From Rhodovulum strictum (GTDB lineage: Bacteria > Pseudomonadota > Alphaproteobacteria > Rhodobacterales > Rhodobacteraceae), in assembly GCF_009649175.1 (NCBI RefSeq), contig NZ_WJPO01000007.1, positions 62,001-126,000 of the forward strand: 64,000 bases of DNA, read 5' to 3'. Each line of letters begins with the position of its first letter. The stretch's first letter is position 1. The notes under the pieces are model-generated. The model saw only the letters and a list, made by a program, of their open reading frames with translations, was not told the origin of the DNA and searched no databases. The translations under genes and the position numbers were made by a program. Below, piece after piece: positions 8,966 through 17,712 of this stretch.

Positions 8966-9316
8966 TCAGTCGTCAGACAGGTCTTCGTGGCCCGGCGGTT
9001 TCGGGCGGCGGATCGGCGGGTCGGTCTGGGGCTTGCCGGACCACGGGACGGGGTATTCCAGCCAGCGCTGGATGAAGTTCCAGGACTGGTGATAGCCGTC
9101 ATGGGGCAGCGTGCAGGCCGAGCAATCCTTGCGCGTCAGCCCGTTGCGGTCGGTATAGACCTCGTAGGGGCCGGGGCATTCATAGGCGATCAGCGGGCAG
9201 TAGCAGAACAGGCAGTTGAATTCGCGCTGCACGCCCTTGTGACAGGGCAGGAAGGGGCAACCGGCATTGGTGAAGCCCTTGTAGCCTTCGTTGGTGGTCG
9301 TGTCCTTGGGTTGCAT
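8966..9316 (-). CDS. Small Cys-rich protein (PF04071-like) under a cobalamin riboswitch
   Basis: A 116-residue protein with a dense Cys/His pattern: CPFLPCHKG, NCLFCYCPL, an isolated Cys, then KDCSACTLPH. This matches the cysteine-rich small domain found alone or fused to cobalamin biosynthesis proteins; its biochemical role is not established. Metal or Fe-S binding is likely from the Cys spacing. Two in-frame ATGs are possible (9322, 9316). The Shine-Dalgarno AAGGAGGGG ends two bases before the first and eight before the second, so I chose 9316. The C-terminal ~30 residues are Pro/Asp-rich. A B12 riboswitch about 200 bases upstream on the same strand indicates cobalamin-repressed expression. 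Confidence 0.85.
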   Translation of the reverse strand: MQPKDTTTNEGYKGFTNAGCPFLPCHKGVQREFNCLFCYCPLIAYECPGPYEVYTDRNGLTRKDCSACTLPHDGYHQSWNFIQRWLEYPVPWSGKPQTDPPIRRPKPPGHEDLSDD

Positions 9317-9514
9317 GCGCATCCCCTCCTTGCGGGTCGGCCCTGGTCCGCCGCGCATCCCCCGCGCGTCCGGCCCCGGCATGGGCGCCCGCCGTCCCGG
9401 CCCGAGGGGCGGTCGCGGCTGGCCTGTGAGCCCGGGACGCGATGGGCGGAGGGGGTGCCGGTGCCGCTGGCCCGCACGCGCCTGCCGCCGGGCCCGCCGC
9501 CCGGGTTCGGTTCC
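9317..9514 (-). other. Untranslated leader between cobalamin riboswitch and Cys-rich gene
   Basis: About 200 bases of GC-rich sequence with no plausible coding region on the minus strand. It ends in a strong Shine-Dalgarno (AAGGAGGGG). It presumably contains the riboswitch expression platform, but I could not assign a terminator or sequestering stem by eye. Confidence 0.45.
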
Positions 9515-9680
9515 GCTGTCCGGCAGGTCTCCTGGCTTGCGGGTCAGGGCCTTGGCGCCCGCCTTCCCGGCTGGCTGCCGGTGGCATTCGGGCGCGGGCT
9601 CGCCGCTTACAGTTGCGGGGGCAGCGCCGGGTTCGCACCGGCTTCCCTTTTCACTTCCTTGCGGAAGCACCGGACCGCCC
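9515..9680 (-). ncRNA. Cobalamin (B12) riboswitch
   Basis: Read on the minus strand, the segment contains GGGAAGCCGGTGCGAACCC, then GCTGCCCCCGCAACTGTAA (the hallmark core), then TGCCAC, GGGAAGGC and the B12 box AGCCAGGAGACCTGCC (9522-9537). GTCCGG and CCGGAC at the two ends can pair as the closing stem. All conserved elements of the adenosylcobalamin aptamer are present in order. It lies downstream of the cobU stop (9724) and upstream of the Cys-rich gene, so it controls the latter and not cobU. Repression by cobalamin is expected. Confidence 0.95.
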
Positions 9681-9723
9681 CCGAGAGGTGCAGCCTGCCG
9701 GGCCGTCTGTCAAGCGCCCGCGC

Positions 9724-10230
9724 CTATTTCAGCCGCAGCGGCAGGCCCGCGACGACGAATTCGACCTCGTTGGCCATGGCGGCGACGCGCTGGTTCAGCC
9801 AGCCCTGCGCATCGCGGAACGCGCGCGCCAGCGCGTTTTCGGGCACGATCCCCATGCCGACCTCGTTCGAGACCAGCACCACGGGGCTGTTCTGGCGGGC
9901 CAGGGCGGCGATCAGCAGATCGGCCTCGGGCGACCAGTCGCGATCGGCAAACATCAGGTTCGCCAGCCACAGCGTCAGGCAATCGACCAGCCGCGGGCCG
10001 CGCCCGTCCGTGCGATCGAGCGCACCGGCCAGATCGAACGGTTCCTCCAGCGTCAGCCAGCCCGGGCCGCGGCGGGCGATGTGATGGGCGATGCGGGCGC
10101 GCATCTCGTCATCCTCGGGGCGGGCGGTGGCGATATAGACCCGTTCGCCGGGCAGCGCGGCCACGCGCGCCTCTGCATGGCTGCTCTTGCCCGAGCGGGC
10201 ACCGCCGGTCACAAGGATCACATGGCCCAT
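9724..10230 (-). CDS. cobU: Adenosylcobinamide kinase / adenosylcobinamide-phosphate guanylyltransferase
   Basis: A 168-residue bifunctional enzyme of cobalamin nucleotide-loop assembly (CobU; CobP in the Pseudomonas naming). It phosphorylates adenosylcobinamide, then transfers GMP to give adenosylcobinamide-GDP. The P-loop is at the N-terminus (GGARSGKSS). The RIAHHIARRGPGW segment carries the His expected to be guanylylated, and the C-terminal SNEVGMGIVPENALAR is family-specific. I chose the ATG at 10230 (MGHVILVTGG) because AGGGAGA precedes it and the P-loop then sits at the usual place; a longer frame to 10377 is not conserved-looking. It is divergent from bluE with 87 bases between. Confidence 0.95.
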   Translation of the reverse strand: MGHVILVTGGARSGKSSHAEARVAALPGERVYIATARPEDDEMRARIAHHIARRGPGWLTLEEPFDLAGALDRTDGRGPRLVDCLTLWLANLMFADRDWSPEADLLIAALARQNSPVVLVSNEVGMGIVPENALARAFRDAQGWLNQRVAAMANEVEFVVAGLPLRLK

Positions 10231-10317
10231 CGCGTTTCTCCCTGCCGGTCCCGAGGGCCGTTGCATAGCCCGGGCCGGAATGCCATTCAATGCCCCGTCC
10301 CGCCGCCCGGAGCACCG

Positions 10318-11166
10318 ATGCCCCCCTGCCCTGCCCCCGCCCCCCAGACCCCGCAAGGCGCCTGTGTCGCGGGCCATTTCGGCGAGCTGTTGCAGGGTCG
10401 GCTGGGGCCGGGCGGGCCGCTGGCGCTGATCACCCTGCCCTGCCCGGTGCTGGGCGTGCGCGCATCATGGCGGCCGGGCGGCGGTTTCGGGCTGTGGCAG
10501 GGCGCGCGGCCGGTGCTGTCGCGCGGACAGGTGGCGCGGCTGTGGCAGGCGGTGCGCGGCGAGGCTCCGCGCGGGCGGCTGCGGCTTGTGGCGGGGATGC
10601 CGCCCGGCGGGGGCGCGGGCGCTTCGACCGCGGCGCTGCTGGCCGTGCTGCGCTGCGCGGCCGGGGGGGCGATGGCGCCGGGCGACGAGGCGGCGCTGTG
10701 CCTTGCGCTGGAGGGGGCGAGCGATCCGCTGATGGCACCCCGGCCCGAGCGGGTGCTCTGGGCGCCGCGTGCCGGGCAGGTGCTGGCCGCGCTGCCGCCC
10801 CTGCCCGCGCTGGAGGTGGTGGGCGGGTTCGCCGGGCCGGGGCGGCGCACCGATCCGGCCGATCTGGGCTTTGCCGACATTTCCGATCTGCTGGCGGACT
10901 GGGTCCGGGCGCCGGGCCGCGGCAGGCTGGCCGCGCTGGCCAGCGAAAGCGCGCGGCGCAACCACGCGCTGCGCGGCGGGCCGGATCCGGCGCCGGTGCT
11001 GGCGCTGGGGCGCGATCTGGGGGCGATGGGCGTGGTGGCGGCGCATACCGGCACGGCGCTGGGGCTGATCTTTGCGCCGGGGCAGGTGCCCGCGGGTGCG
11101 GCGGCGGCGCTGCGCGGTCTGGGACTGGCGCAGGTGGTCCGGTTCCGCGCGGGGGGCCGGGCATGA
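10318..11166 (+). CDS. bluE: L-threonine kinase (PduX/BluE-like GHMP kinase)
   Basis: A 282-residue GHMP-superfamily kinase. The start VAGHFGELLQGRLGPGG matches the PduX-type motif (GELLQG), and the ATP loop is MPPGGGAGASTAAL, the GHMP motif with glycines in place of the usual serines. The family phosphorylates L-threonine, the first step in making the (R)-1-amino-2-propanol linker of cobalamin; in Rhodobacter capsulatus the gene is called bluE. GGAG lies 7 bases before the ATG. It is translationally coupled (ATGA) to the decarboxylase that takes its product, which strongly supports the call. Confidence 0.88.
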   Translation: MPPCPAPAPQTPQGACVAGHFGELLQGRLGPGGPLALITLPCPVLGVRASWRPGGGFGLWQGARPVLSRGQVARLWQAVRGEAPRGRLRLVAGMPPGGGAGASTAALLAVLRCAAGGAMAPGDEAALCLALEGASDPLMAPRPERVLWAPRAGQVLAALPPLPALEVVGGFAGPGRRTDPADLGFADISDLLADWVRAPGRGRLAALASESARRNHALRGGPDPAPVLALGRDLGAMGVVAAHTGTALGLIFAPGQVPAGAAAALRGLGLAQVVRFRAGGRA

Positions 11167-12134
11167 GCGGGGCGCGCGATCACGGCGGCAATCTGGCCGA
11201 GGCCATGGCCCGGTTCGGCGGCCCGCCCGAGCGCTGGATCGACCTGTCGACCGGGATCAACCGCGTGCCCTATCCCTTTGCCCCGCCCTCGGACGCGGCA
11301 TGGCGCGCGCTGCCCGGCAGCGGGCCGGGGGCGCGGCTGATCGCGGCGGCGCAGGCGGGTTTCGCCACAGGCTGGCCGGTTCTGCCGCTGGCCGGGGCGC
11401 AGGCGGCGATCCAGCTTCTGCCCGCGCTGGCGCCTGCGGGGCCGGTGCGGATCGTGACGCCCACCTATAACGAATATGCCGGGGTGCTGGCCGCGGCCGG
11501 GCGCGCGGTCGAGCCGGTGGCCGAACCGGCGGCGCTGGCCGGGGCGGGGCTGGGGATCGTGGTCAACCCCAACAATCCCGACGGGCGGCGCGTGACGCCG
11601 GCGGCGCTGCGCGCGCTGGCCGGGCAGGTGGGGCTTCTGGTGGTGGACGAAAGTTTTGCCGACCCCCATGCCCACCTGTCGCTGCTGCCCGGCCCCTGCC
11701 CCGGCAACGTGATCGTGCTGCGCTCGTTCGGCAAGTTCTATGGGCTGGCCGGGCTGCGGCTGGGCTTTGCCCTGGGCGCCGAACCGCATCTGGCGCGGCT
11801 GGCGGCGCTGGCCGGGCCCTGGGCGGTGTCGGGCCCCGCGCTGGAGATCGGCGCGGCGGCGCTGGCCGATGCGGACTGGCGCGCGGCCAGCATCGCCCGG
11901 CTGGAGGCCGAGACCCGGCAGGCCGACGCGCTGGCCGCGCAGGCGGGCTGGGGCCGTGCGGGCGGCACGGCGCTGTTCAGGCTTTACGACACGCCCGATG
12001 CGGGGGCGGCGCAGGCAAGGCTGGCGCGCGCGCATATCTGGTCGCGCATCTTTCCATGGTCGGGGCGCTGGCTGCGGCTGGGCCTGCCGGGCAGCCCGGC
12101 TGAATGGGACAGGCTGGCGGCGGCGTTGCGCTGA
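11163..12134 (+). CDS. cobC: L-threonine-O-3-phosphate decarboxylase
   Basis: A 323-residue fold-type I PLP enzyme (CobC in Rhodobacter/Pseudomonas naming, CobD in Salmonella). It decarboxylates threonine phosphate to aminopropanol phosphate for attachment to the corrin ring. Visible motifs are an N-terminal DLSTGINRVPYPF, VVNPNNPDGR, the Asp in LLVVDESFAD, and the PLP lysine in RSFGKFYGLAGLRLGF. A C-terminal Arg (WLRLGLPG) would bind carboxylate. The ATG overlaps the bluE stop. The pair forms a two-step linker module. No other cobalamin genes follow. Confidence 0.94.
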   Translation: MSGARDHGGNLAEAMARFGGPPERWIDLSTGINRVPYPFAPPSDAAWRALPGSGPGARLIAAAQAGFATGWPVLPLAGAQAAIQLLPALAPAGPVRIVTPTYNEYAGVLAAAGRAVEPVAEPAALAGAGLGIVVNPNNPDGRRVTPAALRALAGQVGLLVVDESFADPHAHLSLLPGPCPGNVIVLRSFGKFYGLAGLRLGFALGAEPHLARLAALAGPWAVSGPALEIGAAALADADWRAASIARLEAETRQADALAAQAGWGRAGGTALFRLYDTPDAGAAQARLARAHIWSRIFPWSGRWLRLGLPGSPAEWDRLAAALR

Positions 12135-12241
12135 GGGCCCCCGGGCGAGTGCCTAAAAAGCCGCAGGCTTGGCGCTTGATGCCGGGGCGCGGAATGGGAT
12201 TTCCTCGGGTCAGACATGGCAGGCCCCTGCCGGAGAGAGCG

Positions 12242-15200
12242 ATGGGCAGAACCGGCGCGATCCAGTTGCTTCGGCGCGGCCTTGCCGCTGGTCTGGTCAT
12301 TGCGGGCGCCTGCGCGCTTGGGGCGGTGCCCCTGGTGCTGGCGCTGGCGGGGCTGCTGGGCGGGCTGTGCGTCTATCTGTTCTGGCCCTGGCAACCGCCG
12401 CGGGGCGATATTCACCGCATGGCACGGGGCGCGGCGGTTGCCGGTCCCGACCTGCTGGGGCTGGCGCTGGCGGCGTTCTTCGTGGCGCTGCCGGTCTGGC
12501 TGGGCCGGGCCGAGGACGGCGGGCTGCATGTCTCGGCCTGGCTGGTGTGGCCGATGGCGGCGGGGGGGGCGGCGCTGATGGCGATCGGCTGGCGCAATGG
12601 CTGTTACGGCCTGCGCATCCTGCCCGACGGGTTCGAGTTTCACGGCCCCCGCGGCATCCGCATCGTGCCGCGCGCCGCCGTGCTGGCGCAGCGGCCATGG
12701 CGGCGCGGGCTGCCGGGCTGGATGCGCGCGCTGGCCCCGATCCTGCCGCCCACCGCCGCCGGGGCGATCCTGCTGGCGCGTGACAGCACGGGCCTTACGC
12801 TGGAGCTTGACGGCGGCGCGCGGCTGAACGTGCCCGCCGAGGGGTTCGAACCGGGGCTCAGGGCGCTGCAACGGGCGCTGCGGCAGGGCGTGGTGCTGCT
12901 GGCGCTGTGCGGCGTGCTGGCGGGGCCGGGCATCGCGCAGGCCGAGGGGTGGCAGCCGCATCCGCTGGGCGAGGCGGCGCTGGCGCTGCCGGGCGGCTGG
13001 CAGGTGACGGGCGGGACGCGCGATCACGGGGTGGACCTTGCCGGGCAGGGGGGCGAGGTGCTGATGGCCTTCTGGTGGTTCCCGGACGAGCCGCTGGCGC
13101 CCGGGGATGACACGCTTCTGTTCGAGATGCGCAGCTTTCCCGCCGGGCCTGCGCTGGTGCAGATGCACCGGATCGGGCCGCTGGCCAGCGCCAGCGTCGT
13201 CTTTGAACATGCCAATGCCGAGGGCGAGCGGCTGATCCTGCTGATGGAGGGCGAGGGGCACGACCCCGCCGCGCTGCTGGCCCGCCTGACCGAGGTGGCC
13301 GAGAGGGTGCGCTTTGCCGGTCAGGTGCCCGCGGCCGGATCGGCGCCGGGGCTGGTTGCGAACCATGCCGACCCCGCCAGCGGGCTTGCGCTGCATCAGC
13401 CCGAGGGCTGGTCGCGCTATGCCGCCGATCTGCCGGGGCTGCGGCTGATCGCGCTGATGCCGCAGGGCGCGGATGCGCTGGTGCAGGTGGCGCTGGCCAG
13501 TCCGCAGGGCGGGCGCGATGCCGCGCAGGTGCTGGCCGAGTACGAGACGGTGCTGCTGCGCGAGGCGGTGATCCCCCGCCAGATCGAGGCCGAGCGCGAC
13601 GAACCCCTTGCCGGGCTGCCCGGCCGCAGCACGGTGATCGCCGCGCGGCTTTACGCCATCGGCGGGCTGAGCCTGCCCTATGACCGGGGGCTGGCCACGC
13701 TGTCGCGGGCGGGCGATGCGGATCGCGCGGTGCTGGTGCTTGCGGTCCACCATCCCGAGGCCGGGGCGCATCTGCTGGCGCTGCTCGACGCGATCCGGCG
13801 CAGCGTGACGCTGGACCCGGCCGCTGCCCCGCCGCTGCCGGACCCCGCCGCCATCGCCACCGCGCCCGCCAGCCCGGCCGCGGCCCTGGACTGGGCGGCG
13901 GCGCTGGCACTGGCCGAGGGGGCGATCGGCGCGGGCGCCTGTGGCGGGGTTGCGCCGGGCGATCTGCCCGCGACGGCCGCGCTTGGCGCGCTTGGGCTGG
14001 CGGTCGCGGAGGCGGCGCGCTGCGGGCCGGTTGCGGTGCTGGGGGTCGGCCTGCCGGTCGATCCGCGCGGCGGCACCGGCGGGCTTCTGGGCCTTGCCGC
14101 GCAGCGCGCGATGGCGGCGACGGGCGGGCGGCTTGCGCTGCTCGATCCGGCGCGCCGGGCGGTGGTGATGATCGAGCCGGGCGGCGGCGCGGTGTCGGTG
14201 CGGGTGCTGGATCTGGGGGCGGCGCAACCGGCTGTGCCGCAACCCGCCCCCGAATCCGCCCCGGACCCCGCCCCCCCCGCCACGCACGATTTCAGGGGCC
14301 TGCCCTCGGAGGACTGGCTGCCCTTGCAGCAGCGCGGCGGCAGGTTCGACGACTGGGCCCGCCACGAGGGCGGCGCGCTGGTGGTGGATCTGCCCGCGGG
14401 GTCGAACCTGCGAACGACGGGCCTGCGCTCGGCCGGGCCGGTGCTGAGCCTGCCGCGCCCCGGCGACCCGGAGGCGGTGCGCATCGCGCTGGGGCTTGAT
14501 CCGGCCACCAGCCATTTCGTCCTGACCCTCGTGCCCCCCGACAAGCCCGAGGGCGACACATGGTCCGATCACCTGATCTGGCTGGCCTTGCAGGAAACCG
14601 ATGCCGGGGCAACGGAACTGGCGCTGGCCGTGGAAAAGAATGTGCAGGCCCGCATCCCCCGCCCCGACGACGCCGATCTTGCCGCGCTGGCGCTGCTGGT
14701 CCGGCCCGACCGTGTGGTGCAGGTCACCGGCGCGGAGGGGCGCATCCTGATGGAGGGGCGCCGCCCGGTCGAAAGCCTGCCCGGCCCCGCGCATGTGCAG
14801 ATCGCCGCCCAGACCCGGCTGGGCGGTGCCGGGAACCTGACGCTGCGCCATCTGCGGCTGGAAAATGCCGCGCATGTGCCGATGGGCATGCCCTGGCTGC
14901 CGCTGGGCGATGCGCCCGACCGGGTGGTGCTGTTCGACGCCGCGCGCGGGATCGGGCCGCATCTGGAACCCTCGGACAGCGCGCGGCTGCCGCTTGCGGC
15001 CAACATGACGCGCCAGCCCGACAGCCTGGAAATCGCCGTGCCCGAGGGGCAGGGCAATTCCCTTCTGGGTCTTTTCTCGCCCGAGGTGCTGCTTTGGACC
15101 GACGGGCTGGCCAGCGGCGCCGAACTGCGGCTTGAGATCGCGCTTGACCCGGCCGCGACCGACCGGCTGCGCGTCGTGCTGTCGGGCGAACGCACGCAGG

Positions 15201-16285
15201 CGGGCAGCGATCCGGGCCGGCCGCGCCATGTGCTGGACTGGCGGCGCGATGGCGAGGGCACCAGCCGGGTGGGCCGGGCGCTGGACAGCGCCGATCCCGT
15301 TGCCGATGCCGTGCCCGCGCCGATCCCCGAAACGCTGGCGCTGGTGCTGCGCGAGGGCGCGATCCGGGTCGAGGCCGCGGGCGTCGATCCCGCGCCGCTG
15401 GACTGGCCGCTTCTGGCCGAGGGGCAGGGGCTGCGCCTTGCGGTGCTGACCGGCGGCCTTGCCCCGGCCGAGGCGTCGCGGATGAGCCTGCGCCGCATCA
15501 CCCTGTCGCGCGATCCGGGCGATGGGCCGGTCTGGCCCGACCCCGACCCGGACACCCGCCTTGCCCCGCTTTTCCCGGCCGACGGGGCGATGGGCTGGAC
15601 CCCCTTCGACCTGAATGGCGCGCCGTTCGAGGATCATGCGCAGATCGCCCCCGATGGCACGCTGCGCGTGGACAAGCCCGCCGGCCACGAATGGCCGCGC
15701 GCCGGGGTGGTGTCGCAGGCGCCGCTGGCGGTTCTGGACGACCGGCTGGAGCGCACCGCCTATCGGCTGGAACTGACGGTCGATCCCGCCATGACCGACG
15801 GGGTGGAACTGCTGCTGTCGCGCGAGCCCGATGCCAACATGGCCCGCAATGCCGAGATGCAGTTGCGCCTTGTGCGGCTGGGCGCGGGGCTGCATGCGGG
15901 CGATTGGGAAATGACGCTGTCGCGCGGGGTATGGAACACCGCGACCCGGCTGCTGCCTGCGGCGGCGCTGGCGGGCTGGGACGGCACGATCCGGATCGAC
16001 CTGACCCCCGGAACGGTCAGCGCGGCGCTGCCGGGCATCGTGCGGCTGCGCGGCACCGGCTTTCCCGCCAACGCGCGCGGCGCCGCGCTTTACGGCGCGG
16101 TGCAATCGGCCGCTTTCCGGCCCCGCTTTCCGGCCCGGCTGGCCCTGACCGGGCTTTCGGCGGGCTGGGTCGTGCCGCCCGAGGCCAGCCCGATCGAGCG
16201 CGAGATGCTCAAGGACACGGACGAGTTCGACCCGATGCGCTTTCTTGGCCTTGTCGAGGACAGGGCGAGTGGAGACACCAGATGA
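12242..16285 (+). CDS. Giant membrane-anchored modular protein of unknown function (1347 aa)
   Basis: I do not recognise the family. The ATG at 12242 (GGAGAGAG upstream) gives 1347 residues. The first ~115 hold three or four hydrophobic segments (for example LVLALAGLLGGLCVYLF and LLGLALAAFFVALPVWL). A small soluble domain with a PH-like look follows (residues ~120-210, GFEFHGPRGIRIVPR), then another hydrophobic helix ending in GIAQAEGW at ~235. The rest should be periplasmic. It has two modules starting with a P-G-W motif (about 234-360 and 375-525), a low-complexity linker (~640-680), and three β-rich modules of about 200 residues (681-875, 885-1087, 1107-1307) ending in similar strands. Its stop overlaps the next start (ATGA). 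Function unknown; an envelope role is inferred. Confidence 0.8.
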   Translation: MGRTGAIQLLRRGLAAGLVIAGACALGAVPLVLALAGLLGGLCVYLFWPWQPPRGDIHRMARGAAVAGPDLLGLALAAFFVALPVWLGRAEDGGLHVSAWLVWPMAAGGAALMAIGWRNGCYGLRILPDGFEFHGPRGIRIVPRAAVLAQRPWRRGLPGWMRALAPILPPTAAGAILLARDSTGLTLELDGGARLNVPAEGFEPGLRALQRALRQGVVLLALCGVLAGPGIAQAEGWQPHPLGEAALALPGGWQVTGGTRDHGVDLAGQGGEVLMAFWWFPDEPLAPGDDTLLFEMRSFPAGPALVQMHRIGPLASASVVFEHANAEGERLILLMEGEGHDPAALLARLTEVAERVRFAGQVPAAGSAPGLVANHADPASGLALHQPEGWSRYAADLPGLRLIALMPQGADALVQVALASPQGGRDAAQVLAEYETVLLREAVIPRQIEAERDEPLAGLPGRSTVIAARLYAIGGLSLPYDRGLATLSRAGDADRAVLVLAVHHPEAGAHLLALLDAIRRSVTLDPAAAPPLPDPAAIATAPASPAAALDWAAALALAEGAIGAGACGGVAPGDLPATAALGALGLAVAEAARCGPVAVLGVGLPVDPRGGTGGLLGLAAQRAMAATGGRLALLDPARRAVVMIEPGGGAVSVRVLDLGAAQPAVPQPAPESAPDPAPPATHDFRGLPSEDWLPLQQRGGRFDDWARHEGGALVVDLPAGSNLRTTGLRSAGPVLSLPRPGDPEAVRIALGLDPATSHFVLTLVPPDKPEGDTWSDHLIWLALQETDAGATELALAVEKNVQARIPRPDDADLAALALLVRPDRVVQVTGAEGRILMEGRRPVESLPGPAHVQIAAQTRLGGAGNLTLRHLRLENAAHVPMGMPWLPLGDAPDRVVLFDAARGIGPHLEPSDSARLPLAANMTRQPDSLEIAVPEGQGNSLLGLFSPEVLLWTDGLASGAELRLEIALDPAATDRLRVVLSGERTQAGSDPGRPRHVLDWRRDGEGTSRVGRALDSADPVADAVPAPIPETLALVLREGAIRVEAAGVDPAPLDWPLLAEGQGLRLAVLTGGLAPAEASRMSLRRITLSRDPGDGPVWPDPDPDTRLAPLFPADGAMGWTPFDLNGAPFEDHAQIAPDGTLRVDKPAGHEWPRAGVVSQAPLAVLDDRLERTAYRLELTVDPAMTDGVELLLSREPDANMARNAEMQLRLVRLGAGLHAGDWEMTLSRGVWNTATRLLPAAALAGWDGTIRIDLTPGTVSAALPGIVRLRGTGFPANARGAALYGAVQSAAFRPRFPARLALTGLSAGWVVPPEASPIEREMLKDTDEFDPMRFLGLVEDRASGDTR

Positions 16286-17712
16286 CCCCATCCCCGCCCC
16301 CCCGCCTGCGCCTTGCGCTTTGCGCCGCGCTTGTCGCCCTTGGTGCCGCCCCGGCCCTGGCCGATCGGGTGGTGGACGGCCCGTTGCGGCCCAAGGTCGA
16401 GGATCTGTCCGCCTATCGGGACCACACCCGCGCCGCGCTTGGCCGGATGAACGCGGCCCAGCCCGATCCCTGCATCGCCAACGTGGCCGGGGCGCTGTTT
16501 CTGGACGCGCATCTGGCCGATACCGGGTTGATCGAGGCATTGAGGGGGCTGGATCGCCCGGAGGTCGCCGTGGCGCGCATCGTGTGGAACTTTGCCATGC
16601 CCGACGAGCCGGGGGTGCTGGGGTCGCTTGCCACCGTGCTGGGCTATGGCAAGATCGGCAAGGCGCTTGACCTGGTCAGCAAGGGCGCGAACACGATCAA
16701 GGGGTTCGACATCCTGATGGAGCACACCATCGGCTCGGTCGAACAGCGCCAGGCGATCTGGACCAACGAGATCGTGCGCCAGAGCATCGACAACAAATGG
16801 GACGCCACGCTGATCGCCGACCGCTCGCGCCAACTGGCCGACAGCAGCCAGACCACGGTCGAGGAAATCAGAACCCTCAGCGACCGGACCGAGGCCGAGA
16901 TCCTCGACCTTGAACGAAAGCACGAGGCCGAGATCGCGCGCATCGACGCCCGCCGGAGCGAGCGGATCGAGGCGTTGATCCAGAAACATTATTCCCTGAC
17001 CGACACGAACCCGCAGCGCGCCATGTTGCAGGCCCGGCTCAAGGCCGAAAGCGATCCGGCGATGAGCACGATTGCCAACGAGCATACCGCCGCCACGCAG
17101 ACCGCGCTGAACAACCGCTACGCCAAGCTGACCGAGATCAGCCAGGGCTATGAACGCCGCGTCGGCAAGCTGACCGAGGATCTGGCGCGCAACGCCACCC
17201 AGCACGAGGCGCTGGCGCGCTATGCCTGGCCCATCGCGCAGGGCGATTGCGCCGAAATCACCCGCGACGGCCCGGTGGCTGCGATCCCCCGGCTGCCGAC
17301 CGGGCTGGAGGAGCCCTATGAACGCGACGCGGCCGATGCCGGGCGGCTGGCCGATGTGCTGAAGCTGCCGCATGACAAGCTGATGGTGACGCTGGGCGCG
17401 CTGGCGCTGGCGCCGTCCACCGATTTCCTGTCCTGCGTGTGCCGCGCCGCGGCCTATGGCCAGCCCCAGACCGCGCAATTCTATCATCCCGACACGATCG
17501 GCGAATACGACAAGCGCTATTCCTGCAATACCCCGGGCGAGCCCTGCGTGGTGTCGGGGTTCGGCTGCTGGCGCAACCCGCTGCCCGGCAATCCCGATTA
17601 CTGGGAAGCCTGCGCCGACCGGATGCAGGGCGAGGCGGCGCAGCCCTTTACCGACTCGATCCTGTCGCGCATGAAAGCCCGGCGTACCCGGCTTGAGGAG
17701 GCCCCGCAATGA
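16282..17712 (+). CDS. Exported coiled-coil protein with Cys-rich C-terminus, unknown function (476 aa)
   Basis: Unrecognised. Residues 1-27 form a Sec signal (LALCAALVALGAAPALA). A helical region follows in which ATVLGYGKIGKALDLVSKGANT is amphipathic. From about 175 to 320 comes a long charged coiled coil rich in E, R, D and Q (TEAEILDLERKHEAEIARID). The C-terminal ~90 residues contain several Cys (SCVCRAAAYG, YSCNTPGEPCVV, FGCWRNP, EACADRM), suggesting disulphides in the periplasm or a lectin-like fold. It is coupled by ATGA overlaps to both neighbours, so the three products are probably made in stoichiometric relation. Confidence 0.8.
   Translation: MTPSPPPRLRLALCAALVALGAAPALADRVVDGPLRPKVEDLSAYRDHTRAALGRMNAAQPDPCIANVAGALFLDAHLADTGLIEALRGLDRPEVAVARIVWNFAMPDEPGVLGSLATVLGYGKIGKALDLVSKGANTIKGFDILMEHTIGSVEQRQAIWTNEIVRQSIDNKWDATLIADRSRQLADSSQTTVEEIRTLSDRTEAEILDLERKHEAEIARIDARRSERIEALIQKHYSLTDTNPQRAMLQARLKAESDPAMSTIANEHTAATQTALNNRYAKLTEISQGYERRVGKLTEDLARNATQHEALARYAWPIAQGDCAEITRDGPVAAIPRLPTGLEEPYERDAADAGRLADVLKLPHDKLMVTLGALALAPSTDFLSCVCRAAAYGQPQTAQFYHPDTIGEYDKRYSCNTPGEPCVVSGFGCWRNPLPGNPDYWEACADRMQGEAAQPFTDSILSRMKARRTRLEEAPQ

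Noticed and set aside
11984-16540. Very long open frame on the minus strand (about 1500 codons) opposite the 1347-aa gene, and similar long antisense frames at 41617-45729, 52461-54641, 54476-56971 and 31355-34963.
   Set aside because: They are shadows caused by high G+C codon bias. Their products are Arg/Gly/Gln/His-rich with no domain, while the opposite strand has motif-bearing proteins with good ribosome sites.
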